Source: Streptomyces asoensis
GTDB taxonomy: Bacteria > Actinomycetota > Actinomycetes > Streptomycetales > Streptomycetaceae
Direction of reading: 5' to 3'
Assembly (NCBI RefSeq): GCF_013085465.1
Contig: NZ_CP049838.1
Span: 2,356,001-2,420,000, forward strand
DNA length: 64,000 nucleotides
Numbering within the stretch: position 1 is the stretch's first letter; every line of letters starts with the position of its first letter. Below, one piece after another: positions 32,935 through 40,447 of this stretch. The notes below the pieces were generated by a model. That model worked only from the letters and a program-made list of their open reading frames with translations, had not been told where the DNA came from and made no database searches. The position numbers and the translations under genes were made by a program.

Positions 32935-34323
32935 TTAGAACTGGAGGGACTTGGTCTGGAGGTACTCGGCGAGTCCGTGGGCGCCGAGCTCGCGGCCGAC
33001 GCCCGACTGCTTGTAGCCGCCGAACGGCGCGAGCGGGTTGAAGCGGCCGCCGTTGATGTCGACCTGGCCGGTGTCCATCCGGCGGGCGAAGGCCACCGCC
33101 TCCGCCTCGTCGCCGGCCCAGACGGCGCCCGCGAGCCCGTAGACCGTGCCGTTGGCGATCCGCAGGGCGTCCTCCTCGTCCTCGTAGCGCAGGACGGACA
33201 GGACGGGGCCGAAGATCTCCTCCTGGGCGATGGCCATGTCGGGGGTGACGTCGGCAAAGACCGTGGGGCTGACGAAGTAGCCCTGTTCGTGCGGGGATTC
33301 GAGGCCGCCCGCGACCAGCCGCGCCCCCTCGGCCACGCCCTTCTCGATGTACCCCCGCACCCGGGCCCGCTGTTCGGCGTTGACGACGGGGCCGATGCGG
33401 TCGGCGTACTTGGCGGCCGCCGCCGCGGCGAGCTCGACCGCCTCGTCGTACCGGTCGCGGTGGACGAGCATCCGGGTCCAGGCGCTGCACGTCTGGCCCG
33501 AGTTGGACATCACGTTGGCGACCCCGACGTTGACCGCCCTGGCGAGGTCGGCGCTCGGCAGGATGACGTTGGCGGACTTGCCGCCGAGCTCCAGGGCCAC
33601 CTTCTTGACGGCCGCGCCCGCCGTCGCCGCGATCCGCCTGCCCACGGCCGTGGAGCCGGTGAAGGACACCAGGTCGACGCCGGGGTGCTCGACGAGGGCC
33701 TGGCCGGCGACCGGGCCGAGGCCGGTGACGAGGTTGAGGACGCCGGCCGGGACGCCCGCCTCGTGGACCGCCTCGGCGAAGAGCTGGGCGGTCAGCGGGG
33801 TGTCCTCGGCGGGCTTCAGGACCACCGTGCAGCCCGCGGCGAGGGCCGGGGCGACCTTGGCGACGATCTGGTGCAGCGGGTAGTTCCAGGGGGTGATGGC
33901 GCCGACCACACCGATCGGCTCGTGGAACACGGTCGAGTTGCCGACCTTCTCCTCGAAGGGGTGGGTCGCGGCCAGTTCGGCGTAGGAGCCCGCGACCGCG
34001 ATCGGCACCGCCGCGTGGACGGCCTGGGAGAAGGCCAGGGGCGAGCCGAGTTCGGCGGTGATCGTCTCGGCGATCTCGTCCTTGCGGGCCGCCAGGACGT
34101 CCCGGAGCGCGGTCAGCCGGGCCGCGCGCTCGGCGGGCGGGGTCGCGGCCCAGCCCGGCAGGGCGGCGCGGGCCGCCCGTACGGCGGCGTCGACGTCGAC
34201 GGCGTCGCCCGCCGGGACCCGGGCGATCACCTGCTCGTCCACCGGGTCGACGACCTCGATCACATCCCGGCCCGCGGCCGGGCGCCAGGCGCCGTCGAGG
34301 TAGATGCCGTCATGTGCCTTCAT
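32935..34323 (-). CDS. Aldehyde dehydrogenase
   Basis: 462 residues. All family landmarks are present: ITPWNYPLHQIVAKVAPALAAG, FTGSTAVGRRI, the general base in VALELGGKSANVI, the nucleophile Cys279 in SNSGQTCSAW, and EEIFGPVLSVLRY. It oxidises an aldehyde to the acid with NAD(P)+. First gene of a two-gene operon with the alcohol dehydrogenase. Operator C2 stands just upstream, so I place it under TetR C. Confidence 0.93.
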   Translation of the reverse strand: MKAHDGIYLDGAWRPAAGRDVIEVVDPVDEQVIARVPAGDAVDVDAAVRAARAALPGWAATPPAERAARLTALRDVLAARKDEIAETITAELGSPLAFSQAVHAAVPIAVAGSYAELAATHPFEEKVGNSTVFHEPIGVVGAITPWNYPLHQIVAKVAPALAAGCTVVLKPAEDTPLTAQLFAEAVHEAGVPAGVLNLVTGLGPVAGQALVEHPGVDLVSFTGSTAVGRRIAATAGAAVKKVALELGGKSANVILPSADLARAVNVGVANVMSNSGQTCSAWTRMLVHRDRYDEAVELAAAAAAKYADRIGPVVNAEQRARVRGYIEKGVAEGARLVAGGLESPHEQGYFVSPTVFADVTPDMAIAQEEIFGPVLSVLRYEDEEDALRIANGTVYGLAGAVWAGDEAEAVAFARRMDTGQVDINGGRFNPLAPFGGYKQSGVGRELGAHGLAEYLQTKSLQF

Positions 34324-34360
34324 CGCGTTCCCTTCGGGCGGGCCTCGTCGTCCGCGACCT

Positions 34361-34380
34361 AAACTAGCGTTGATAGTTTT
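34361..34380. promoter_or_regulatory. TetR-type operator before the aldehyde/alcohol dehydrogenase operon (site C2)
   Basis: AAACTAGCGTTGATAGTTTT has AAACTA/TAGTTT arms around a 7-base centre, an AT-rich island in very GC-rich DNA, 38-57 bases before the aldehyde dehydrogenase start. It equals inverted site C1 at 15 of 20 bases. Confidence 0.72.
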
Positions 34381-34455
34381 CTGGCACCAGAGGACAACGG
34401 GTGAAGGACGCAGAACGCGCGGGACACCGGACCGAGGACACCTCGGGACGCCTCC

Positions 34456-35793
34456 TCACTCGTCGAGGTCCGGCAGCCGGGCCGGAGCCGGGCTGATGCG
34501 CTCGCCGTGCTGGTCGAAGACGAAGAGATGGGCGATGTCGACGAGGAGCGGGACCTGCATCCCGTGACGGAGGTCGAAGTCGGGGGTGGTGCGCACGACC
34601 AGGTCGCCGAGGGGACGGGCCTCCGGGGACGCGAGCGGCCCCTCCTGCGCCGACGGCCCGTCCAGTACGTCGACCGCGCCGGTCCGCAGGCCGCCCGCGC
34701 CCTTCCGCAGCCGGTCCAGGACCCCGCCCTCGCGGCGGCGCCGCCGGGGCGGCCGCTGTACGGGGCGGGGCGCCTCCAGTTCCGGCACGACCGCGAGCCG
34801 GGAGCCGGTGTTGAAGTGGACGAGCACCTCGTGCCCCTGGAACTCCACGTGCTCCACCAGGCCGGTGATGTGTGTCTCGCCGGGCCGGGCGTCGGCGGGC
34901 GTGGCGATGCGGACGGCCTCCGAGCGCAGTCCGACGATCACCTCCCGGCCCTGCTGCACGCGCAGCAGCTTGTGGTCCAGGGAGTGGGGTTCGGGCAGCC
35001 GCAGCGCCTGCTTGCCGAGGCTGATCGTCATGGCTCCGTCGAGCGGGGCGCGGACCAGGCCGCGCAGGAGGTTGATCCGCGGGGTGCCGATGAAGGCGGC
35101 GACGAAGATGTTGTGCGGCAGGGCGTAGACCGACCGCGGGGTGCCCACCTGCTGGAGGACTCCACCGCGCAGCACGGCGACCCGGTCGCCGAGCGACATG
35201 GCCTCGGCCTGGTCGTGCGTGACGTAGACCGTGGTGACGCCCAGCTGCCGGGTCAGCTTGGCTATCTCTGCCCGCAGATGGTTGCGCAGCTTGGCGTCGA
35301 GGTTGGACAGCGGCTCGTCCATCAGGAAGGCGGAGGGGTGCCGGGCGATGGCCCGGCCCATGGCGACGCGCTGGCGTTCGCCGCCGGAGAGCTGGCCCGG
35401 GAAGCGGTCGAGCAGGTCCTCGATGCCGAGCATCCGGGCGGTGGCGTCCACCCGGGGGCCCGGGTCGGCGCCGGGGGCCTCGATGCGCAGCGGGAAGCCG
35501 ATGTTGTCGCGGCCGGTCATGTTCGGGTAGAGCGCGAAGTTCTGGAAGACCATCGCGATGTCCCGGCCCGAGGGCGCCAGGTCGTTGGCATACTCGCCGT
35601 CGAGCCGTAACTCGCCCTCCGTGATGTGCTCCAGGCCGGCGATCATGCGGAGCACGGTGGACTTGCCGCAGCCGGAGGGTCCCAGCAGGACCAGGAACTC
35701 GCCGGGCGCGATGTCCAGCGACAGCCGGTCCACGACCCGGACGCCTCGGGTGTGGACCTTGCTGACGTCGTGCAACGAGATGGCGCGTGTCAT
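34456..35793 (-). CDS. Sugar-type ABC transporter ATPase (MsiK/UgpC/MalK family), unaccompanied
   Basis: 445 residues. Walker A GPSGCGKST (38-46), Q-loop MVFQNFALYP, signature LSGGERQRVAMGRA, Walker B FLMDEPLSNLDAKLR and switch His in VTHDQAEAM. A TOBE/MalK regulatory domain follows, but with about 70 extra residues including PRPVQRPPRRRRREGG near residue 345. MsiK-type ATPases energise several sugar importers in trans in Streptomyces, which would explain the missing permeases. The frame is open to 35946, but ATG 35793 is the family start. Which importers it serves is unknown. Confidence 0.9.
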   Translation of the reverse strand: MTRAISLHDVSKVHTRGVRVVDRLSLDIAPGEFLVLLGPSGCGKSTVLRMIAGLEHITEGELRLDGEYANDLAPSGRDIAMVFQNFALYPNMTGRDNIGFPLRIEAPGADPGPRVDATARMLGIEDLLDRFPGQLSGGERQRVAMGRAIARHPSAFLMDEPLSNLDAKLRNHLRAEIAKLTRQLGVTTVYVTHDQAEAMSLGDRVAVLRGGVLQQVGTPRSVYALPHNIFVAAFIGTPRINLLRGLVRAPLDGAMTISLGKQALRLPEPHSLDHKLLRVQQGREVIVGLRSEAVRIATPADARPGETHITGLVEHVEFQGHEVLVHFNTGSRLAVVPELEAPRPVQRPPRRRRREGGVLDRLRKGAGGLRTGAVDVLDGPSAQEGPLASPEARPLGDLVVRTTPDFDLRHGMQVPLLVDIAHLFVFDQHGERISPAPARLPDLDE

Positions 35794-36031
35794 GAGAAGT
35801 GTCCCCGGGGACTCGTGTGCCGGGCCGGCCCGGCCGGTGCTCCGCTGTCCGATCCGCCCCGTGCGGCTCGAACGGGGCTTGTGAGTCACGGAAGTTAACG
35901 GACTGTGTGCACCCGGGGGAAGAGACTGGCCCGGATCGGACGCCACCGTCCGACAGGTGAGAAACCGGACTGCCTGATTCAGTGGGCGTCGGCCCCGTGG
36001 CCGCGGACACCGGCGCGGCCACGACGGCGGG

Positions 36032-36751
36032 TCAGCGGGTCGCCGTCAGATGGGCGAAGACGACGACGTTGCTGGTGTATCCGGTCGCATGCCGGAAGAG
36101 GCCCCCGCAGGTGAGGACGCGCAGCTCGGGGCGGCGGGTCGGGCCGTACACCTCCTTGTCGGGGAAGGTGGCCTTGTCGAAGACGCGCACCCGGTCCACG
36201 GTGTAGACGGCCGTGCGGCCGTCGGCGCGCCGGGCCTCGATCCGGGCACCCCGGGCCACGCGCGCGAGGCCGGCGAAAACCGCCGGGCCGGTCTTGGTGT
36301 CGCGGTGGCCCACGGCGATGGCGGTGCCCCGCTCCCCCGGTGTGGGGCCGCCCGCGTACCAGCCGACCAGTTTGGGCCGGTCGAGCGGTGGTGTCCCGAG
36401 GTGCCGGTCCGGGCCGAGCCGGAGCGGGACGATCGGCACGTCGATGCCCAGGGAGGGCACGCGCAGGGTGGTCGCCGGGGACCGGGGCAGCGGGCGGGGA
36501 GGGGGGCCCTGGCTCTCGGACGCCTTCTTCCCCGCCGTCCGGCCCTCCTGGTCGGCTTCGCCCCCGGGGGCCGGGGCGGCCTGCGCCGTGCCGGACGCCG
36601 CCTCCCCGGCCCGGGCCGCCGTGGCCGGGCCGTCGTGCCCTCCGCACCGGACTCCGACCGTCACCAGGACGACCGCGAGCACGGCCGTCCTGGTGAGGCG
36701 ATAGGCGCGGGTCCGGTGCCAGGGCCTGCGTACGCGCCTACGCGGCACCAT
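36032..36751 (-). CDS. Class F sortase, membrane-anchored
   Basis: 239 residues. An N-terminal hydrophobic anchor (AYRLTRTAVLAVVLVTVGV) precedes a Pro/Ala-rich linker; the sortase domain starts at about residue 90 with LRVPSLGIDVPIVPL. Catalytic motifs: His in AIAVGHRDTKTG and Cys in RVLTCGG; then a late strand SNVVVFAHL. Class F sortases of actinobacteria are of mostly unknown function. Its start overlaps the stop of the upstream surface-protein gene by 14 bases, so that protein is a candidate substrate or partner. No LPXTG signal is obvious there. Confidence 0.88.
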   Translation of the reverse strand: MVPRRRVRRPWHRTRAYRLTRTAVLAVVLVTVGVRCGGHDGPATAARAGEAASGTAQAAPAPGGEADQEGRTAGKKASESQGPPPRPLPRSPATTLRVPSLGIDVPIVPLRLGPDRHLGTPPLDRPKLVGWYAGGPTPGERGTAIAVGHRDTKTGPAVFAGLARVARGARIEARRADGRTAVYTVDRVRVFDKATFPDKEVYGPTRRPELRVLTCGGLFRHATGYTSNVVVFAHLTATR

Positions 36752-37535
36752 GGGTGCGCCGGCGGATCAGTCGGAAGTAGGCGACTCCGCCGACGGCCAC
36801 CAGGCCGACGGCCGCGGCTCCGGCCAGCGGGGTGAAGGCCTGCGAGGTGTCGGCGAGGCCGCCGCCGCCCGCGTGCACGCCACCCGCCGGGCCGCCCTTC
36901 TCGCCGCTCCAGGCGGAGCCGCCCTGAGTACCGCCTTCCCGCCCGCCGGCACCCTGCGTGGTGCCGTTCTGGCCAGCGGCGCTCTGCGCGGTGCCGTTCT
37001 GACCGCCACCGTTCTGACCGCCGCCGCCCTGGCCGTTCGGGCCGCCGACTTCGCGGCCGTCGTCGGTGATCGGCCGGTTCGGGCTACCGTTCCCTTCGCG
37101 CTGGCCCTCAGGGCAGTTGATCTTGAAGACCTTCACCCTGGGCGAGGGGACCGGAACGTCCCCGGGGATGGTCCACTCGAGCGTGTACGACCCCTCGGCC
37201 AACCCCAGGGTGTCGGTGTGCCCGGCGCCCTGGGTCAGCGTGATGTTGCCGGAGACGGTGGCGGTGTCGGGGGCCGGGGGCCGCGCCTTGATGGTGTAGG
37301 CGACCGTCGGCAGCTCGCCGAAGTTGGCGGCGTCGAGGTAGAAGCGGCAGGCCACCGGGTCGTCCTTGGAGACGCCCTGGGGGACCTGCTCGCGGTGGAT
37401 CCTGATGTCACCGGCCTCCCCCACGGCCACGGCGGACGGTGCCGAGAGGCAGGTGAACCCCGCCGCGGCGAGCACCGTGAGGGCCGTGACGCCGAGGCGG
37501 GAGCCGAGGGCGGACGGGAGCGTCGAGCTGGACAT
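36738..37535 (-). CDS. Secreted, membrane-anchored protein, probable sortase partner
   Basis: 265 residues from ATG 37535 (GGAGG at good spacing). It has a signal peptide (LGVTALTVLAAAGFTCLSAPSAVAV), a folded beta-rich domain (residues ~40-145, with two Cys in VACRFYLD and KINCPEG that may form a disulfide), a long Gly/Asn/Gln-rich repeat linker (GGGGQNGGGQNG, QSAAGQNGTTQG) and a C-terminal hydrophobic segment PLAGAAAVGLVAVGGVAYFRLIRRR. This is the shape of a sortase or anchor substrate, but no LPXTG-like pentapeptide is clear (LADTSQA is the nearest). Overlaps the sortase gene by 14 bases. Confidence 0.85.
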   Translation of the reverse strand: MSSSTLPSALGSRLGVTALTVLAAAGFTCLSAPSAVAVGEAGDIRIHREQVPQGVSKDDPVACRFYLDAANFGELPTVAYTIKARPPAPDTATVSGNITLTQGAGHTDTLGLAEGSYTLEWTIPGDVPVPSPRVKVFKINCPEGQREGNGSPNRPITDDGREVGGPNGQGGGGQNGGGQNGTAQSAAGQNGTTQGAGGREGGTQGGSAWSGEKGGPAGGVHAGGGGLADTSQAFTPLAGAAAVGLVAVGGVAYFRLIRRRTHGAA

Positions 37536-37638
37536 GCGCATTCCTCCGAGTCAGGACGATTTTCATACAAATCGTTCTTGCACCTGACTCTCTTTCACAT
37601 CGGCGCCCACGACTGTGGGAGCGCCGCCCGACGCGCCG

Positions 37639-38883
37639 TCAGACATCGCTCGACCGGCGCAACCTTCCGGACGGGCGCCGGGGCACAGCCGCCCCCGCTC
37701 CGCCGTCCTCGCGCGAGCGCACCGCCACCCCCGACGACATCAGCAACAGCACCCCCAGCATCACGAACGGCGCGGCCACCCCCGCGACCCCCGCCACCAG
37801 CCCCGCGGCGGCGGGCGCGGCGACCTGGCCCAGCCGGTTGCCGGTGAGGCGCAGCGCGAGAGCCGTGGAACGGGCGCCGTCGGGCGCCGCCTGGACGACG
37901 GTCGTCATGGACAGCGGCTGCCCGACGCCGAGGCAGAAGCCGAGCAGCGCGAGGATCACGCCCAGTCCCCAGACCGGCACCGGCAGCGCGATCCCGGCGC
38001 ACAGCAGGGCCGCCAGCAGGCAGGTCACGGTGAGCAGCAGGGTCCGGCCGAGCAGCCGCAACAGAGGCGTGAGGACGAGCCGGCACGCGATGGAGGCCGC
38101 CGCGCGGACGCTGAGCAGGACGCCGATGACGGACGGCGCGATGCCCCGGTGTTCGCCGACCACCGGCAGATAGGCGGTGAGGATGTCGGTCGCGGACAGC
38201 ACGGACAGGCTGATGAGGATGCCGGCGGGGACGCCCCGGGCGTGCAGGATGCGGCCGACGGGGACGCGTTCGCCCTGCTCCGTACGGGACTTGGGCGTGG
38301 TGTCACGGTGCTCGATGCGCCACAGCGAGGTGAACGCGACCGCGCAGCCGGCGCCCGCGACCAGCAGGGCGAGTGCGCTGCTGTCCGCCATGTCGCCACC
38401 GCCGATCAGCGTTCCGGCCGCGATCGGGCCGACCAGCTGGCCGAGGGAGGCGCCGATGGTGAAGTGGCCGAAGTTGCGGTCCTGTTCGTGCGGCGCGGAC
38501 TGACGGGCGACGAGCGACTGGGAGCCGATGACGAAGCAGAGATGGCCGAGTCCCATCACCCCGCTCCACAGGGCCATCGTCCAGAGGGAGCCGGCGACAC
38601 CGCTCAGCACACAGCCGCCGGATATGAGGACCACGCCGACGGGCAGCAGGGGCGCGCAGCGGCCGTGGTCGGTGCGGCGGCCGAGCGGTACGGCGGCGAA
38701 GAGCGGCAGCAGCGCGTACACACCCGCGATGACGCCGATCGCCCGCTCGTCCGCGCCCAGCGCGAGGGCCCGGTAGGAGACGGCGGGCCGGGCCATCGAC
38801 ACCGCCCCCTGCGCGAAGCCGAAGGCGATGACGAGACGGAGCAGCCAGCCGCGGTTCCCGCCGGGCCTCACAAGTTCCTCCAT
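37639..38883 (-). CDS. MFS transporter
   Basis: 414 residues and about 12 hydrophobic segments, with the loop 2-3 region PLGRRTDHGRCAPLLPVG typical of major facilitator exporters. Substrate unknown. ATG 38883 lies 7 bases after the stop of the citrate-transporter gene, so the two are probably one transcript. The frame is open further upstream within that gene but has no start advantage. C-terminal tail is rich in Arg and Gly. Confidence 0.88.
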   Translation of the reverse strand: MEELVRPGGNRGWLLRLVIAFGFAQGAVSMARPAVSYRALALGADERAIGVIAGVYALLPLFAAVPLGRRTDHGRCAPLLPVGVVLISGGCVLSGVAGSLWTMALWSGVMGLGHLCFVIGSQSLVARQSAPHEQDRNFGHFTIGASLGQLVGPIAAGTLIGGGDMADSSALALLVAGAGCAVAFTSLWRIEHRDTTPKSRTEQGERVPVGRILHARGVPAGILISLSVLSATDILTAYLPVVGEHRGIAPSVIGVLLSVRAAASIACRLVLTPLLRLLGRTLLLTVTCLLAALLCAGIALPVPVWGLGVILALLGFCLGVGQPLSMTTVVQAAPDGARSTALALRLTGNRLGQVAAPAAAGLVAGVAGVAAPFVMLGVLLLMSSGVAVRSREDGGAGAAVPRRPSGRLRRSSDV

Positions 38884-38890
38884 GGTCGGC

Positions 38891-40306
38891 TCAGATGATC
38901 CCGAACAGGATGCCCGCACCGAGGATCGCCAGGCAGGTGAGGGCGGCCCACTTGACCACGAACCGCGTGTGGTCGCCGAACTCGACCTTCGCCATGCCGA
39001 CGAGGACGTAGACGGCCGGGACGAGCGGGCTCGACATGTGCAGGGGCTGGCCGACGAGCGAGGCGCGGGCCATCTCCAGCGGCGAGACACCGTGCGCCGC
39101 GCCGGCCTCGGCGAGGACCGGCAGGACGCCGAAGTAGAAGCCGTCGTTCGACATGAAGTAGGTGAGCGGAAGGCTCAGCACGCCGGTGACGAGGGCCATG
39201 TGCGGGCCCATGCCCGCGGGGATGACGTCCACCATCCACGTGGCCATGTGGTCGACCATGCCGGTGCCCTGGAGGACGCCGGTGAAGACGGCGGCGGCGA
39301 AGACCATGCCGGAGACGTTGAGGACGTTGTCGGCGTGGGCGGCGAGGCGGGCCTTCTGGTCCGGGATGTGCGGGAAGTTGACGCTGAGGACGAGCGCGGC
39401 GCCGAGCAGGAACAGCACCGGGATCGGCAGCCACTCCATGATCATGGAGGTGAGCAGGCCGACGGTGAGCAGCGCGTTGAACCAGTACAGCTTGGGGCGC
39501 AGGGTGGCCCGGTGCGGGTCGAGGCCCTGGAAGTCGTCGTCGTCGTCCTCGTCGGCGGTTTCGTCCTGTGCGTCCGTGCCGGAGCCGGAACCGCCCGTGC
39601 GGACGGGGGTCTTGGCGTCGCCGGAGCCGCCGGCGCCCACCAGGACCGTCTCGGTCTCCTTCTCCTCGACCAGCACCTCGTCCAGGGTCAGCGTGCCGAG
39701 CCGGGCGCGCTCACGGCGGCCGAGGACGTAGGAGAGGGCGATGACGAAGAGCAGGCCCACGGCCAGCGCCGGGATCATCGGCACGAAGATGTCGCTGGCG
39801 TCGAGCTTCAGCGCGGTGGCGGCACGGGCGGTCGGGCCGCCCCAGGGCAGCGTGTTCATCACGCCGTTGGCCATCGCCGCGACACCGGTCATCACGACCA
39901 GGCTCATCTTCAGGCGCTTGTACAGCGGGTACATCGCCGAGACGGTGATCATGAACGTGGTGGAGCCGTCGCCGTCGAGGGAGACGATCGCGGCGAGCAG
40001 CGCCGTGCCGACGACGATGCGGAGCGGGTCGGCCTTGCAGAACTTCAGGATGCCCCGAACGATCGGGTCGAAGAGGCCGACATCGATCATCACACCGAAG
40101 TAGACGATCGCGAACATGAGCATCGCCGCCGTGGGGGCGAGGCTGGTGACGCCGTCGATGACGTAGTCACCGAGCTTGGCGCCCTTCCCGACGAAGACGC
40201 AGAACAGTGCCGGGATCAACACGAGCGCCGCGATCGGCGACATCTTCTTCAGCATGATCAGGACCAGGAAGGTCGCGATCATGGCGAAGCCGAGGATGGT
40301 CAACAT
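38891..40306 (-). CDS. CitMHS family citrate-metal/H+ symporter
   Basis: 471 residues, ~12 hydrophobic segments. Family marks are AMLMFAIVYFGVMIDVGLFDP, SLDGDGSTTFMITVSAMYPLYK, NTLPWGGPTARAATAL and YFMSNDGFYFGVLPVLAE. CitMHS proteins take up citrate as a complex with a divalent metal. Between about residues 215 and 260 it carries a low-complexity insertion (GGSGSGTDAQDE, then ADEDDDDD), an acidic cytosolic loop that could bind metal. ATG 40306 follows AGGT; a GTG at 40342 is possible. Upstream lie CCGTTCAAACGG (40373-40384) and two GTTGACGT copies. Confidence 0.9.
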   Translation of the reverse strand: MLTILGFAMIATFLVLIMLKKMSPIAALVLIPALFCVFVGKGAKLGDYVIDGVTSLAPTAAMLMFAIVYFGVMIDVGLFDPIVRGILKFCKADPLRIVVGTALLAAIVSLDGDGSTTFMITVSAMYPLYKRLKMSLVVMTGVAAMANGVMNTLPWGGPTARAATALKLDASDIFVPMIPALAVGLLFVIALSYVLGRRERARLGTLTLDEVLVEEKETETVLVGAGGSGDAKTPVRTGGSGSGTDAQDETADEDDDDDFQGLDPHRATLRPKLYWFNALLTVGLLTSMIMEWLPIPVLFLLGAALVLSVNFPHIPDQKARLAAHADNVLNVSGMVFAAAVFTGVLQGTGMVDHMATWMVDVIPAGMGPHMALVTGVLSLPLTYFMSNDGFYFGVLPVLAEAGAAHGVSPLEMARASLVGQPLHMSSPLVPAVYVLVGMAKVEFGDHTRFVVKWAALTCLAILGAGILFGII

Positions 40307-40372
40307 GAGTGGATACCTAACGTTCGCCCTTGAACATCCCACCTGGGGGTCGGCGGTGGGTTGACGTTAGGT

Positions 40373-40384
40373 CCGTTCAAACGG
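40373..40384. promoter_or_regulatory. Small dyad in the citrate-transporter promoter region
   Basis: CCGTTCAAACGG is a perfect 5-base dyad around CA, flanked by GTTGACGT at 40360 and again at 40395. It is in an AT-richer stretch 67-78 bases before the CitMHS start and may bind a regulator. Short, so tentative. Confidence 0.35.
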
Positions 40385-40447
40385 TGTTAACAAGACGTTG
40401 ACGTGCGAGCAATAAGCGCAAAACTCCAGGTCACGGCTTTGCTCAGC

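Noticed and set aside
36750..37847. Rightward frame opposite the sortase partner
   Set aside because: Low-complexity Arg/Ala shadow; the leftward gene has a signal peptide, RBS and anchor.
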